Positions 17,046 through 25,001 of a DNA stretch of 64,000 nucleotides are shown piece after piece. How positions within the stretch are numbered: the first letter of the stretch is position 1; every line of letters begins with the position of its first letter. Made by a program: the position numbers and the translations under genes. Source of the stretch: JAOBAU01 sp034667465 (GTDB lineage: Bacteria; Acidobacteriota; Thermoanaerobaculia; Gp7-AA8); assembly GCA_034667465.1 (NCBI GenBank), contig JAXDJV010000025.1, forward strand, positions 336,752 through 400,751, read 5' to 3'. Under the pieces are notes generated by a model, which was not told the DNA's origin, ran no database searches, and saw only the letters and a list, made by a program, of their open reading frames with translations.

Positions 17046-17543
17046 ATGCCTTCTCCCTGGGTCTTCATCATCATTGGCAGCGATTCCGACGCGAAAGCGA
17101 TGGATGCCACGTGCGCTGCGCTCGACGAATTCGGCGTCGCGTACGAGCTGATCGTCGCGTCCGCGCATCGTTCGCCGGAGCGCGCCAAGCAGGCCATCGC
17201 CAACGCAGAGCGCGACGGCGCGCGCGTCTTCATCGCCGCGGCAGGAATGGCCGCGCATCTGCCGGGAGTCGTGGCGTCGTTCACGACGAAACCGGTAATC
17301 GGCGTTCCGCTCGCCTCCGGCTCGCTGCAGGGGCTTGATTCGCTCTACGCCATCGTGCAGATGCCGCCCGGGATTCCGGTGGCGACGGTCGCGATCGGCG
17401 GCGCGCGCAACGCCGGCATTCTCGCGGTGCAGATTCTTGCGACGTCAGACGAGACGCTCGCCGCGAAGCTGCGCGAGAGTCGCGTGACGATGGCGGCCGC
17501 GGTCGCCGAGAAGTCGAAGAGCGTGGAGCGATCGACGCGTTAG
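17046..17543 (+). CDS. purE: N5-carboxyaminoimidazole ribonucleotide mutase (PurE)
   Basis: PurE rearranges N5-CAIR to CAIR in purine synthesis. The 165-residue protein has GSDSD near the N-terminus, the ASAHRSPER phosphate/substrate loop, AAAGMAAHLPGVVA, GVPLASGSLQGLDSLYAIVQMPPGIPVATVAIG and a C-terminal helix. These features favour the class I (PurK-dependent) enzyme. No purK lies in the window. The AIGGARNAG segment is two residues shorter than in the E. coli enzyme. It is in an operon with purD. Confidence 0.93.
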   Translation: MPSPWVFIIIGSDSDAKAMDATCAALDEFGVAYELIVASAHRSPERAKQAIANAERDGARVFIAAAGMAAHLPGVVASFTTKPVIGVPLASGSLQGLDSLYAIVQMPPGIPVATVAIGGARNAGILAVQILATSDETLAAKLRESRVTMAAAVAEKSKSVERSTR

Positions 17544-17556
17544 GGTTTTTCAGCCC

Positions 17557-18489
17557 ATGCACGCGCATTCGCACTCGCACCCCCATCACGGTTCCGAAGT
17601 CTCGCGCAAACTGCTCGTCGCGGCCATCGCGACCGTGACGTTCGTCGTGATCGAGCTGGCGATCGGATGGTTCTCCGGCTCGCTCGCGCTCGTCGGCGAC
17701 GCGCTGCACAACTTCACCGACGCGCTGGCGTTACTGCTTGCACTCTTCGCCGTTCGCGTCGAGCGCCGCCCGCCGAATCCGAAAAAATCGTACGGCTATC
17801 ACCGCGCCGGCGTGCTCGCGGCATTCATCAACGCGGGAACGCTCGCCGCTTTCACGATCTTCATCTTCGTCGAAGCGTTCTCGCGACTGCACACGCCGCA
17901 TTCGGTCGACAGCTCGCTGATGCTGATCACCGCGGCAGTCGCGCTCGTGCTCAACGCCGCCATCACGTGGTGGCTGCGCGACGAAGGAAAGCACGATCTC
18001 AACATCCGCGGCGCCGTGCAGCACATGCTCGGCGATGCAGTGTCGTCGGCCGGCATCATCATCGCCGCAATCCTGATTCGCACCACCGGCTCGTCGGCGT
18101 GGGATCCGGCGATCTCGATCGTCATCGGCGTGCTGATTCTCTGGAGCAGCTGGGGAATCCTCAGCGAGACGATCAACCTGCTGCTCGAAGGAACACCGAA
18201 CAGCATCGATCCCGACGCCGTCACCCGTTCGCTCGGCGGCATCGACGGCATCCTCGGCGTTCATCACCTGCACATCTGGGCGCTCACTCCATCGCGGCCG
18301 GCGCTCTCATGTCACCTGATGGTCGGCGACGTCCCGCTCAGGAACACGCAGGCGCTGCTGGCGCAGGTGAGCGAAATGCTCGCGCACGAGTACCGCATCG
18401 CGCACACGACGGTGCAGTTCGAATTCACGCAATGCGACGCGGACGATCCGTACTGCGTGCCGTTCACGAACAAGTCATCCCGAGCGTAG
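17557..18489 (+). CDS. Cation diffusion facilitator (zinc/cobalt exporter)
   Basis: This 310-residue inner-membrane antiporter of the CDF family exports divalent metals, probably zinc. The N-terminus is His-rich (HAHSHSHPHH). Six membrane helices follow, with the metal site HNFTD in helix 2 (DALHNFTDA) and HMLGD in helix 5. The cytoplasmic C-terminal domain contains GVHHLHIWAL. It follows purE by 13 bp and may share its transcript. The last residues SSRA and the stop are encoded by a palindromic repeat. Confidence 0.93.
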   Translation: MHAHSHSHPHHGSEVSRKLLVAAIATVTFVVIELAIGWFSGSLALVGDALHNFTDALALLLALFAVRVERRPPNPKKSYGYHRAGVLAAFINAGTLAAFTIFIFVEAFSRLHTPHSVDSSLMLITAAVALVLNAAITWWLRDEGKHDLNIRGAVQHMLGDAVSSAGIIIAAILIRTTGSSAWDPAISIVIGVLILWSSWGILSETINLLLEGTPNSIDPDAVTRSLGGIDGILGVHHLHIWALTPSRPALSCHLMVGDVPLRNTQALLAQVSEMLAHEYRIAHTTVQFEFTQCDADDPYCVPFTNKSSRA

Positions 18490-18562
18490 CGAGGGATCGG
18501 GGCGGGTGGGGCAACCGGCTGCCGCACCTCACACCCGGATCCCTCGTTACGCTCGGGATGAC
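18474..18562. repeat. Palindromic repeat family 1, copy 2
   Basis: This is a long imperfect palindrome from GTCATCCCGAGCG to CGCTCGGGATGAC with inner arms GGGGCGGGTGG and CACACCCGGATCC. It supplies the TAG stop of the CDF gene and lies between convergent genes. Confidence 0.9.
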
Positions 18563-18566
18563 AACC

Positions 18567-20213
18567 TCAGCGCACTTTGTACGAATCGGGATACGTGAAG
18601 CTCACCGTCTCCGTCGTCACTCCGAGCGGCACGAGCATCGCGACGTTCGGCGACATTGCGTAGAACGGGCGGAGATCGATCGCGTTGCCGAGGATGAGAT
18701 TGCCGTTCGTGCCGCAGACGTCGCCGGTGCGGAGCATGTTCTCGATCGGACGCTTCACGCGCATCGACGGATAGAGGTGATTGACTTCGTCGCGCGCGGC
18801 GCCATACGGCTTGGCCATGTACATCTTTGTCATCGACGCGATCGTCAGATCTTCCTTCGTCACACGCGCGTTCGTGTCGTAGGTGTACGCAACGTTCGCG
18901 TTCCAGTCGACGCGCGGCAGACCTTCGACCGTGAAGCCGTCGTAGCCGCCTTTGATCGCGACTGCTGACAGCGCGTCGTTCACGTATGAGTAATCGGCCG
19001 TCATCGAGATGACGTGGTTGCAGCCGGCGACGTTCTGATAGTCGACCTGCTGCTGCGCGATCCGGTTCTGCGCGTCGAACGTGTAGCGCGACACGTACTT
19101 CTGTCCCTCGAGGATCATCTCCTCGCGATCGAGCAGCCAGAAATCGCCGGTCTTGTGCGCGGTGTACGTCAGCACCTCGCCGGTCGACGGCGCGGTGATT
19201 CGTTCGAGATATTGCGGACCCTGCGAATAGCGGATCTGCGTTCCCTGACCCTGAATGATGTCGCCGTTGTATGTCCATCCTTCGGCGCGCCGCGCCTCCT
19301 GAATCGCTTTCTGCCGCGACGGCGTGTAGCGGATCGCGTCGAGCAGCGTGCCGCCGGCGGAAATGCACGGCAGCGGCTCCGCTTTCGCGAAGCGCTCACC
19401 GAAGTAATACGAATTGCGCGTTGCCGACGCGCCGTCGATGCACGGACGCGAGCTCCAGAGCGGCGCCGCGGTCGTGTACGGACCGTGCCAGCAGCGATGA
19501 CACCACGTCGTGCCGATCAGCAAACGCAGACCGCAGAACGGACAGACGATCTTCGTTCGCATGTCTTCGACTTCGCTCTCGAGCAGGAGGATGCGCTGAT
19601 CGCTGGCGCTCTTCAGATCGGCGTCGCTCTCCAGTTCCTGATAGCGATGAAAACGCTCGGCAGCTTTCGCGAGCTCGCCGCGCTTTTCGTAAATCACCGC
19701 TTCATTGAAGACCGCGTTCGGATCGGTCGGCCGCTGCTGCTCCGCCTGTTCGAACAGTTTCAGCGCGCCATTGAGATCGTTCTTCTCGTAAAGGAAACGG
19801 CCGCGTGTAAAAAGTCCCTGATACTCCTGCGCGATCTGCCGGTTCTTCTGCAGGTCGCGCTGAAAATCGAGATCGTTGAGCAGTGAAACGACGAGCGGCT
19901 TTTCGGCGCCGTTCGGATAGACCTGCAGATAGCGATCGATCTTCGTCTGCGCTTCGGTGTAACGGCCGGCGCGCGCGAGGCTGAGCGCGAGGTCGTAGAG
20001 CACCGCGGCGTTGTCCGGCTGCATCGCGGCCGCTTTCGCGAAGTAGTCGACGGCGAGTCCGTACTCCTTCAGATCGAAATACTTTTTGCCGAAGAGCGCG
20101 GTCTTCGTGAAGTCTTCCGATGACGTCGCGGCCGCGGCGGGCGGCGGAACCGTTTCCTGCGCCACGAGCGGCGTGGCGAGAAACAGCAGCAGAGCGATCA
20201 GCGTGTATCTCAT
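18567..20213 (-). CDS. Secreted TPR protein with zinc ribbon and large C-terminal domain
   Basis: This is a 548-residue protein with a signal peptide (residues 1-18, ending PLVAQ). TPR-like helices fill about 35-210 (YGLAVDYFAKAAAMQPDNA, then DLNGALKLFEQAEQQRPTDPN). A CPFCG...CHRC zinc ribbon is at about 224-242. The remaining 300 residues are beta-rich with aromatic YD-type strands and no recognised family. It begins on the last base of the upstream gene's stop (TGATG), so the pair is translationally coupled. The function is unknown; the layout suggests periplasmic protein-protein interaction. Confidence 0.75.
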   Translation of the reverse strand: MRYTLIALLLFLATPLVAQETVPPPAAAATSSEDFTKTALFGKKYFDLKEYGLAVDYFAKAAAMQPDNAAVLYDLALSLARAGRYTEAQTKIDRYLQVYPNGAEKPLVVSLLNDLDFQRDLQKNRQIAQEYQGLFTRGRFLYEKNDLNGALKLFEQAEQQRPTDPNAVFNEAVIYEKRGELAKAAERFHRYQELESDADLKSASDQRILLLESEVEDMRTKIVCPFCGLRLLIGTTWCHRCWHGPYTTAAPLWSSRPCIDGASATRNSYYFGERFAKAEPLPCISAGGTLLDAIRYTPSRQKAIQEARRAEGWTYNGDIIQGQGTQIRYSQGPQYLERITAPSTGEVLTYTAHKTGDFWLLDREEMILEGQKYVSRYTFDAQNRIAQQQVDYQNVAGCNHVISMTADYSYVNDALSAVAIKGGYDGFTVEGLPRVDWNANVAYTYDTNARVTKEDLTIASMTKMYMAKPYGAARDEVNHLYPSMRVKRPIENMLRTGDVCGTNGNLILGNAIDLRPFYAMSPNVAMLVPLGVTTETVSFTYPDSYKVR

Positions 20214-21592
20214 CAGGTCCCCTGCAGAAATCCGTCGATCACTGTGGTCAGCCAGAGCTGCTGATCTTCAGTCGGCTGCGAGCGCGACAACAGCAGATAG
20301 AGCGCGCGGCGTTTCTGCTGATCGGTGAAACGGCCGGTCTTGTCGCGCAGCGCTTTTTCCGGATCGGCTTCGAGATCGGGCGCGGCGTCGAGTAGCACGT
20401 CGGTCGCATCTTTCGGCGCCCAGTGTTTCGGCATGTCGCTGCCGAACAGTTTCGCGACGAGCGACATCCGTTCGGTCTCGTCCTGTGCGCCGACGACCGC
20501 GCCGGCGAGTTTGCTGCGCATTCCCGACACCTGAATCAGCGGACGGAGATTCGACAGCAGCTGGATGCGCTGCGAACAGGCGTCCAGGATTTTCGATTTG
20601 ATGTTGTCGTCGGTGATGGCGTTGCTGGCATCGAGCACTTTGTCGATGCGCTGCGTTTCGTACGCGATGAACGCCTCAGCCACATCTTCCGCCGGCGTCG
20701 CCGGATCGACAGTCATCGCCGCCGGAGCCGGAGCCGGTTCCTGCGCGGGCGCAGGAGCGGAAGCGGGTACCGGCGCGGGCGCCGGAGCAGGCGCCGGCGT
20801 TTGCGTTTGCGTCGTCGTCGCGGTCGTTTCCGCCGGTGCCGGCGCGGGAGCCGGAGCCGGCAGCGGCGCAGGCGGCGCTTCGACGACGACCGTCTGCAAC
20901 GCCGGCTGCGGCGCCTGCACCGGTTGCACCGTCGCAACGGCCGGCGCGGCCGGCGCGGCGTTGACGTCGACGAGCGCCAGATCGGCGCCGGCCATCGTCG
21001 TTGGTGTCGTGTCGGCGAGCTTCGGCACGCGCAGATCGGCCGGCGCGTTCATCGCCGTCACCGGCGCGGACTGCGGAATCGGAACGAGCTTCGGACCGCC
21101 GAGGATTGAGGCGGAGGGTGGAAGCGGGCGGACCAGCTCCGCGTCGCTCGTCAGTCCGGAGTCGAGCAGACGCTCGCGCACGCGCTGCCGAATCTCTTCC
21201 GCCACGCGGCGCTGCTGCAATCGTTGTGCGTCGGTGCGGTAGTTCGTGCTGTTGCGATCGATGGTCGCATCGCAATGACACGGCCCGATGCGATCGGGCT
21301 CGTACTGATTCTCGCCGCGAACGCGCTTCATGTAATCGACGATCGCCAGATTGCGCTTCATCACCGCGTCGCGAACGCGTTCGCATGCGGCCTGCGAGGC
21401 GAACTGATCGGTCGCATCGATGTCGGCGAAGAGACGCGTGTCGGCGCGATACATCGACACGTGATAGTGAAAAACTTCGCACGCCTGCGAGCCGGCCGTC
21501 GTCGCCGGCGGACAGACCAGTGCCTGCGCGCGCGCGCCGCCGGAGCTCACAACGATGGCAGCGAGCGCGATGGGGACTATGTGTAATCGCAT
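20213..21592 (-). CDS. Secreted protein with long Pro/Ala-rich linker
   Basis: This is a 459-residue protein starting at MRLHIVPIA with a signal peptide ending ARAQ. Residues 25-150 are a Cys-containing domain (CEVFHYHVSMYRADTR, then CHCDATIDR). About 200-320 is a Pro/Ala/Val linker with PAPAPAPAP runs. The C-terminal 140 residues are helical. A longer frame could start 35 codons upstream, but that adds no signal peptide and overlaps the next promoter region. It is coupled to the TPR protein at 18567. A Pro-rich spacer of this kind often spans the periplasm or wall; the exact role is unknown. Confidence 0.72.
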   Translation of the reverse strand: MRLHIVPIALAAIVVSSGGARAQALVCPPATTAGSQACEVFHYHVSMYRADTRLFADIDATDQFASQAACERVRDAVMKRNLAIVDYMKRVRGENQYEPDRIGPCHCDATIDRNSTNYRTDAQRLQQRRVAEEIRQRVRERLLDSGLTSDAELVRPLPPSASILGGPKLVPIPQSAPVTAMNAPADLRVPKLADTTPTTMAGADLALVDVNAAPAAPAVATVQPVQAPQPALQTVVVEAPPAPLPAPAPAPAPAETTATTTQTQTPAPAPAPAPVPASAPAPAQEPAPAPAAMTVDPATPAEDVAEAFIAYETQRIDKVLDASNAITDDNIKSKILDACSQRIQLLSNLRPLIQVSGMRSKLAGAVVGAQDETERMSLVAKLFGSDMPKHWAPKDATDVLLDAAPDLEADPEKALRDKTGRFTDQQKRRALYLLLSRSQPTEDQQLWLTTVIDGFLQGT

Positions 21593-21681
21593 GGAAGAGT
21601 GCCGGGGATTATACCTGTCGCCGTTCAACGATCCCGCGGCGCGGTCGTACCGATCAGCAGGTAACGAAAGGAGATCACCGG

Positions 21682-22155
21682 ATGAGCAAACGCACACTCA
21701 CTCTCGCTGTTGCCGCGATCGTCATCGCCGTTGCGGCGGCGCCGTTCGTCATCGCTGGCGAGCGCTTCCATCACCGCGACCATTTCGGCGCCGACGGCGA
21801 AGCGATGATGTTCAGCCACATCAGTCGCATCAAGTCGGCGCTCGATCTTTCCGATGCGCAGGTCGATCAGATCCGCGCGATTCACACCGCACTTCGCGAA
21901 CAGAACAAGCCGTACCGCGAATCGCTCCACGGCGGATTCGGCGCCGTCGCCCAGGCGCTGCTCGCGAATCCGAACGACCTCGCCGCCGCACAGGCGTTGA
22001 TGGACAAGCAGGACCAGGCCGAGCGCGTGCTGAAAGCGAACACGCTCGCCGCCGCGGCGAAAGCAGCGAACGTGCTCACGCCCGCGCAGCGCGAGAAGGT
22101 TTCGCAGTTCATCGCCGAGCGTCAGGCGCACCGGCAGCAGCGCGACGCACAGTAA
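21682..22155 (+). CDS. Spy/CpxP-like periplasmic stress protein
   Basis: This 157-residue exported protein has a signal peptide (residues 1-25) and an all-helical mature part with LTPAQREKVSQFI near the C-terminus and SALDLSDAQVDQIRAIHTAL in the middle. These are LTxxQ-type motifs of the Spy/CpxP family, periplasmic chaperones or metal-stress sensors. It has an AAAGGAG ribosome site. It is the first gene of a locus with an ECF sigma factor, a small anti-sigma-like membrane protein and a second Spy-like protein, an arrangement reminiscent of metal-responsive CnrYXH systems. Confidence 0.8.
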   Translation: MSKRTLTLAVAAIVIAVAAAPFVIAGERFHHRDHFGADGEAMMFSHISRIKSALDLSDAQVDQIRAIHTALREQNKPYRESLHGGFGAVAQALLANPNDLAAAQALMDKQDQAERVLKANTLAAAAKAANVLTPAQREKVSQFIAERQAHRQQRDAQ

Positions 22156-22188
22156 ACATTCATGAGCAACTCCCTCGCAGCGCTGTAT

Positions 22189-22212
22189 GAAAGGCCCGGC
22201 AACGGGCCTTTC
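22189..22212 (+). terminator. Perfect hairpin with GNRA loop between spy-like and sigma genes
   Basis: GAAAGGCCCG-GCAA-CGGGCCTTTC is a perfect 10 bp stem with a GCAA tetraloop, 33 bp after the Spy-like stop. There is no long T run, so it may attenuate rather than fully terminate. It argues that the sigma gene starts downstream of it. Confidence 0.65.
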
Positions 22213-22263
22213 GGTGCGTTCGATCGTCTATTGTTCGTTCCCGCGGGAGAAAAACCGGAGCAG

Positions 22264-22827
22264 GTGACGAGCGACGATCCGATCGAAACACGAGCCATTA
22301 CGGGCGTGAAAGCAGGCGACGCAGCGGCGTTCGACTACCTCGTGTCAAAATATCTGAAACGAGTGACGTCGATCGCGTGGGGAATCGTGCGCAGTCCGCA
22401 GGACGCGGAAGATCTCGCTCAGGAAGCGTTCGTGAAAGCGTATCAATCGATCGGCCGCTTCCGTTCCGGCGAGCCGTTCGGTCCCTGGATCTACCGCATC
22501 GTGACGAACCTCGGGCTCGACGTCGTCAAACACCGGAAGCGTTTCCGGCATGAGGAGCTGAGTGAAGGTGAGCCGGCCGAGCGACGTGACAGCGCCGATC
22601 TTCCGGCCATCGCGCACGAGCTCGGATCTCGGATCGATGCGGCGATCGAGTCGCTGCCGGAGATGCAGCGAATCGTGGCGCGGCTTTATCTCGTCGAGCA
22701 GTTCGACCACGGCGAGATCGCTGCGATGATGAATCTGAGCGAAGGAACGGTGCGCTCGCATCTTTCTCTCGCTCGCAGGAAACTGCAGGACAGGTTGTCG
22801 GACCTCCGCGAGGCAAACCATGAGTAA
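22264..22827 (+). CDS. ECF-type RNA polymerase sigma factor
   Basis: This sigma-70 group 4 protein is 187 residues from GTG 22264. Region 2 (RSPQDAEDLAQEAFVKAYQSIGRF, then PWIYRIVTNLGLDVVK) and region 4 (LPEMQRIVARLYLVEQFDHGEIAAMMNLSEGTVRSHLSLARRK) are clear. The frame is open to ATG 22162, but the extra 34 codons would include the perfect hairpin at 22189. The GTG has GGAG just upstream and gives a normal ECF length, so I prefer it. The 3' end overlaps the next gene by 8 bp. Confidence 0.9.
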   Translation: MTSDDPIETRAITGVKAGDAAAFDYLVSKYLKRVTSIAWGIVRSPQDAEDLAQEAFVKAYQSIGRFRSGEPFGPWIYRIVTNLGLDVVKHRKRFRHEELSEGEPAERRDSADLPAIAHELGSRIDAAIESLPEMQRIVARLYLVEQFDHGEIAAMMNLSEGTVRSHLSLARRKLQDRLSDLREANHE

Positions 22828-23119
22828 CGATCGATTTCTCGAGCGTCTGCGGATCGAAGCGCAGTCGCTTCGCTTTGAACCGTCCCACTTCGCGGTGACG
22901 CGGATGTCGGCGCGCATTCGCGAGCGCATCGCCACACCGACTGTTTCGCAGCTCCTCGCAAACTGGATGCGGCCGCTCGCTCTTTCATTCGGCGCGATCG
23001 CGCTCGTCTCGACCCTCGGCGTTGCGTGGTACGAATCGCAGGAAACCGTCGCGATGGAGTCGACGATCGCGCAGAGCAACATCGACGTGGAAATGGCCGG
23101 GTACTCGTTTGGCGACTGA
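22820..23119 (+). CDS. Small membrane protein, probable anti-sigma factor
   Basis: This is a 99-residue protein with a cytoplasmic N-terminal helix-rich part (DRFLERLRIEAQSLRFEPSHF) and one membrane helix at about 51-70 (LALSFGAIALVSTLGVAWY). A short periplasmic tail follows. It overlaps the sigma gene by 8 bp and precedes a Spy-like membrane protein. Size, topology and position match a CnrY-type minimal anti-sigma factor. No sequence family is recognised, so this role is inferred from context. Confidence 0.65.
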   Translation: MSNDRFLERLRIEAQSLRFEPSHFAVTRMSARIRERIATPTVSQLLANWMRPLALSFGAIALVSTLGVAWYESQETVAMESTIAQSNIDVEMAGYSFGD

Positions 23120-23159
23120 CGATCTCACCCCGCGGCCCGCCGCCACGCGCACCCGCGCG

Positions 23160-23519
23160 ATGACGGCCGTGATCCTCGCGTGCCTCTGCGGCATCCTCAT
23201 CGGAATCGCCGCCGATCACGCGTGGCTGCTCTATCAGCGGCGCATCATGCCGCCGCACTTCGCCGGCCGCGTGCCGCGGATGTTCGTCGAGCACCTCAGC
23301 CGCAAGCTCGATCTCACACAGCAGCAGCGGACGGAAGTCGAAAAGATTCTCGAACGCCGCCACGCGCGCGTCGAAGCGATCCGCGCGAGCGTGCGCAAAG
23401 AGATCGACGAGACGAACGCCGAGATCGATGTGTTGCTGACGCCGGAGCAGCGAAAGAAGTTCGTCGAGCTGAAGATGAAGATGGCCGAGCGCGCCGGACA
23501 CTTCCCGCGTTCGCACTAA
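23160..23519 (+). CDS. Membrane-anchored Spy/CnrX-like periplasmic sensor
   Basis: This 119-residue protein (from ATG 23160) has an N-terminal membrane helix (VILACLCGILIGIAADHAWLL) and a helical periplasmic domain with MFVEHLSRKLDLTQQQRTEVE and LLTPEQRKKFVEL, the LTxxQ motifs of the Spy/CpxP/CnrX fold. The frame extends to a TTG at 23109 that overlaps the previous stop, which is a possible coupled start adding 17 residues. As the last gene of the sigma/anti-sigma locus it is a candidate signal sensor. His and Met are present but no metal site is proven. Confidence 0.75.
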   Translation: MTAVILACLCGILIGIAADHAWLLYQRRIMPPHFAGRVPRMFVEHLSRKLDLTQQQRTEVEKILERRHARVEAIRASVRKEIDETNAEIDVLLTPEQRKKFVELKMKMAERAGHFPRSH

Positions 23520-23526
23520 GTGCGGC

Positions 23527-24810
23527 TCAGCGCGCCGAATCGGGCCGCACACGCAAAAAGAACGTGCACGCCTTCCCGGTCTTCGACTCCACCCAGATCG
23601 AGCCGCCGTGCGCGACCGCGAATTCGCGGCAGCGAAAGAGGCTTCGTCCCGTCCGCTCCGGCGACGCCGGCTGCCAGACGAACCCCGGCTCAAAGATCGA
23701 CTGACGAAGCTGCTCGGGGACGATCGGCCCGTTGTCCATCACGAAGAAAAGCAGCAGCGGCTTTCCTTTGTGCTCCATCCAGCGAACGCCGATCACGACC
23801 TGCCCGCCGGGCGGAACGTAGTGCAGCGAGTTGTCCATCAGCACGCTCAGCGCATCAGCGAGCTGCGGATGATCGCGGAACGTTTCCGTCAGCTCGGGGA
23901 CGTCGACTTCGAGCTTGATGTTTTTCAGGTCGGCGAACGGCACGAAGCGTTCGGCGACGACGCGCACGAGCTCCGTGACGGTCGGCAGCGTGCGCGACGT
24001 CGATCCTTCTTCGACTTCCGGCGCCATCTCCAGCGATGACAGGATCTGATCGATCGTGCTCGCGAAATCCATCAGCATCGGATCGTGCTGATTCGTACGC
24101 GATGCCGCGATCATCGAATCGTGCAGTCCGCGCAGCGGCGAGAAGATCGTCTCGCGCACGAACGCCATGAACGACGCGTGATGTCCGTCGGTTGCGTCGG
24201 CGGGACGGAAGACGAGCACCGCGCCGCTCGCACCGCCGGAAAGCGGGACGAGCGAATAGAGAACGTTGCGATGACGAATGCGCGTCGCGGACGTCGCCGG
24301 CACCGACAGCTCGCCGACGCGCAGTCCCGCGGTCGCTTCGATGAACGAGAGCTTCGCGAGATCGGAAGCCGGCGCGTCGAAGAGCCGCTTCGCTTCATCG
24401 GTGACGAACTTCACGGCGCGATCGGGACCGACGACGATCGATGCGACGCCGGTCGCAATCAGCACGCTGGCAATCGACGTAATCGCAGGCGAGGCTGACT
24501 CGACAGGGAACGGGAGCACCGCCGCTTTCGGGAACGGGTCGAGCGCAACGGCGGAGCGCGATGCAGGTTGCGGATTCGATTGGTGCTGCGGTGGAGGAGG
24601 TGCGGTTTGTACAGCGGGCGCCGGCTGCGTCGCGCGCGGCGCAGGTGCAGGCGCCGCGGCAACAGGCGCGGACTTCTTTGGTTCCCGTTCTGCCGCAGGC
24701 GGAGCGACCGCGGGCAGATCCGACGACGACTTTTTGCGCGGCTTATCGCACTTGTCACACAGGATGCCCTGTGTAATGTCGCGGCCGCACATGAAGCATT
24801 TCTGGGCCAT
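23527..24810 (-). CDS. Histidine-kinase-like ATPase with N-terminal zinc ribbon
   Basis: This is a 427-residue soluble protein. Residues 5-23 hold a C-x2-C...C-x2-C zinc ribbon, then a long Pro/Ala linker to about residue 100. A PAS-like domain (about 108-215) is followed by a helical dimerisation region and a GHKL ATPase domain with the N-box DALSVLMDNSLHY and G1-like MDNGP. In the H-box position the sequence reads VRETIFSPLRGL, with no His at the usual phosphorylation site. A His lies five residues later. No response regulator is nearby. It has a GGAG ribosome site and ends near the Spy-like gene. Confidence 0.75.
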   Translation of the reverse strand: MAQKCFMCGRDITQGILCDKCDKPRKKSSSDLPAVAPPAAEREPKKSAPVAAAPAPAPRATQPAPAVQTAPPPPQHQSNPQPASRSAVALDPFPKAAVLPFPVESASPAITSIASVLIATGVASIVVGPDRAVKFVTDEAKRLFDAPASDLAKLSFIEATAGLRVGELSVPATSATRIRHRNVLYSLVPLSGGASGAVLVFRPADATDGHHASFMAFVRETIFSPLRGLHDSMIAASRTNQHDPMLMDFASTIDQILSSLEMAPEVEEGSTSRTLPTVTELVRVVAERFVPFADLKNIKLEVDVPELTETFRDHPQLADALSVLMDNSLHYVPPGGQVVIGVRWMEHKGKPLLLFFVMDNGPIVPEQLRQSIFEPGFVWQPASPERTGRSLFRCREFAVAHGGSIWVESKTGKACTFFLRVRPDSAR

Positions 24811-24875
24811 TGGGAGCTCCGGACCGCCGAGTTTACGCGTCTGGCTCAGGCTCCGCAATCGCCGGTTTCCGATGT

Positions 24876-24992
24876 CTATCCAGAGCGAAGCGAAGGATCA
24901 ATGGTCCTACAGCCGCGCTGTCGCATCGTGGACCGCGCACGTGGCGCCGCCGCAGCTGACGCACCGGTGATCCTTCGCTTCGCTCAGGATAG
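24876..24992. repeat. Palindromic repeat family 1, copy 3 (divergent)
   Basis: Arms CCAGAGCGAAGCGAAGGATC and GATCCTTCGCTTCGCTCAGG pair well, but the inner GGGCGGG arms are lost, making this the most diverged copy. It sits between two divergent genes, and its right end contains the -10 box of the dehydrogenase gene. Confidence 0.75.
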
Positions 24993-24995
24993 ACT
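24990..24995 (+). promoter_or_regulatory. -10 hexamer TAGACT for the dehydrogenase gene
   Basis: TAGACT ends 6 bp before ATG 25002, with no Shine-Dalgarno between. It is formed by the edge of a family 1 repeat, so the repeat may have donated this promoter element. Confidence 0.4.
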
Positions 24996-25001
24996 GCGCA
25001 C

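Noticed and set aside
17046..17543. Class II (PurK-independent) PurE
   Set aside because: The AAHLPG and GVPLASGSLQGLDSLYAIVQMP segments match class I, although no purK is in the window.
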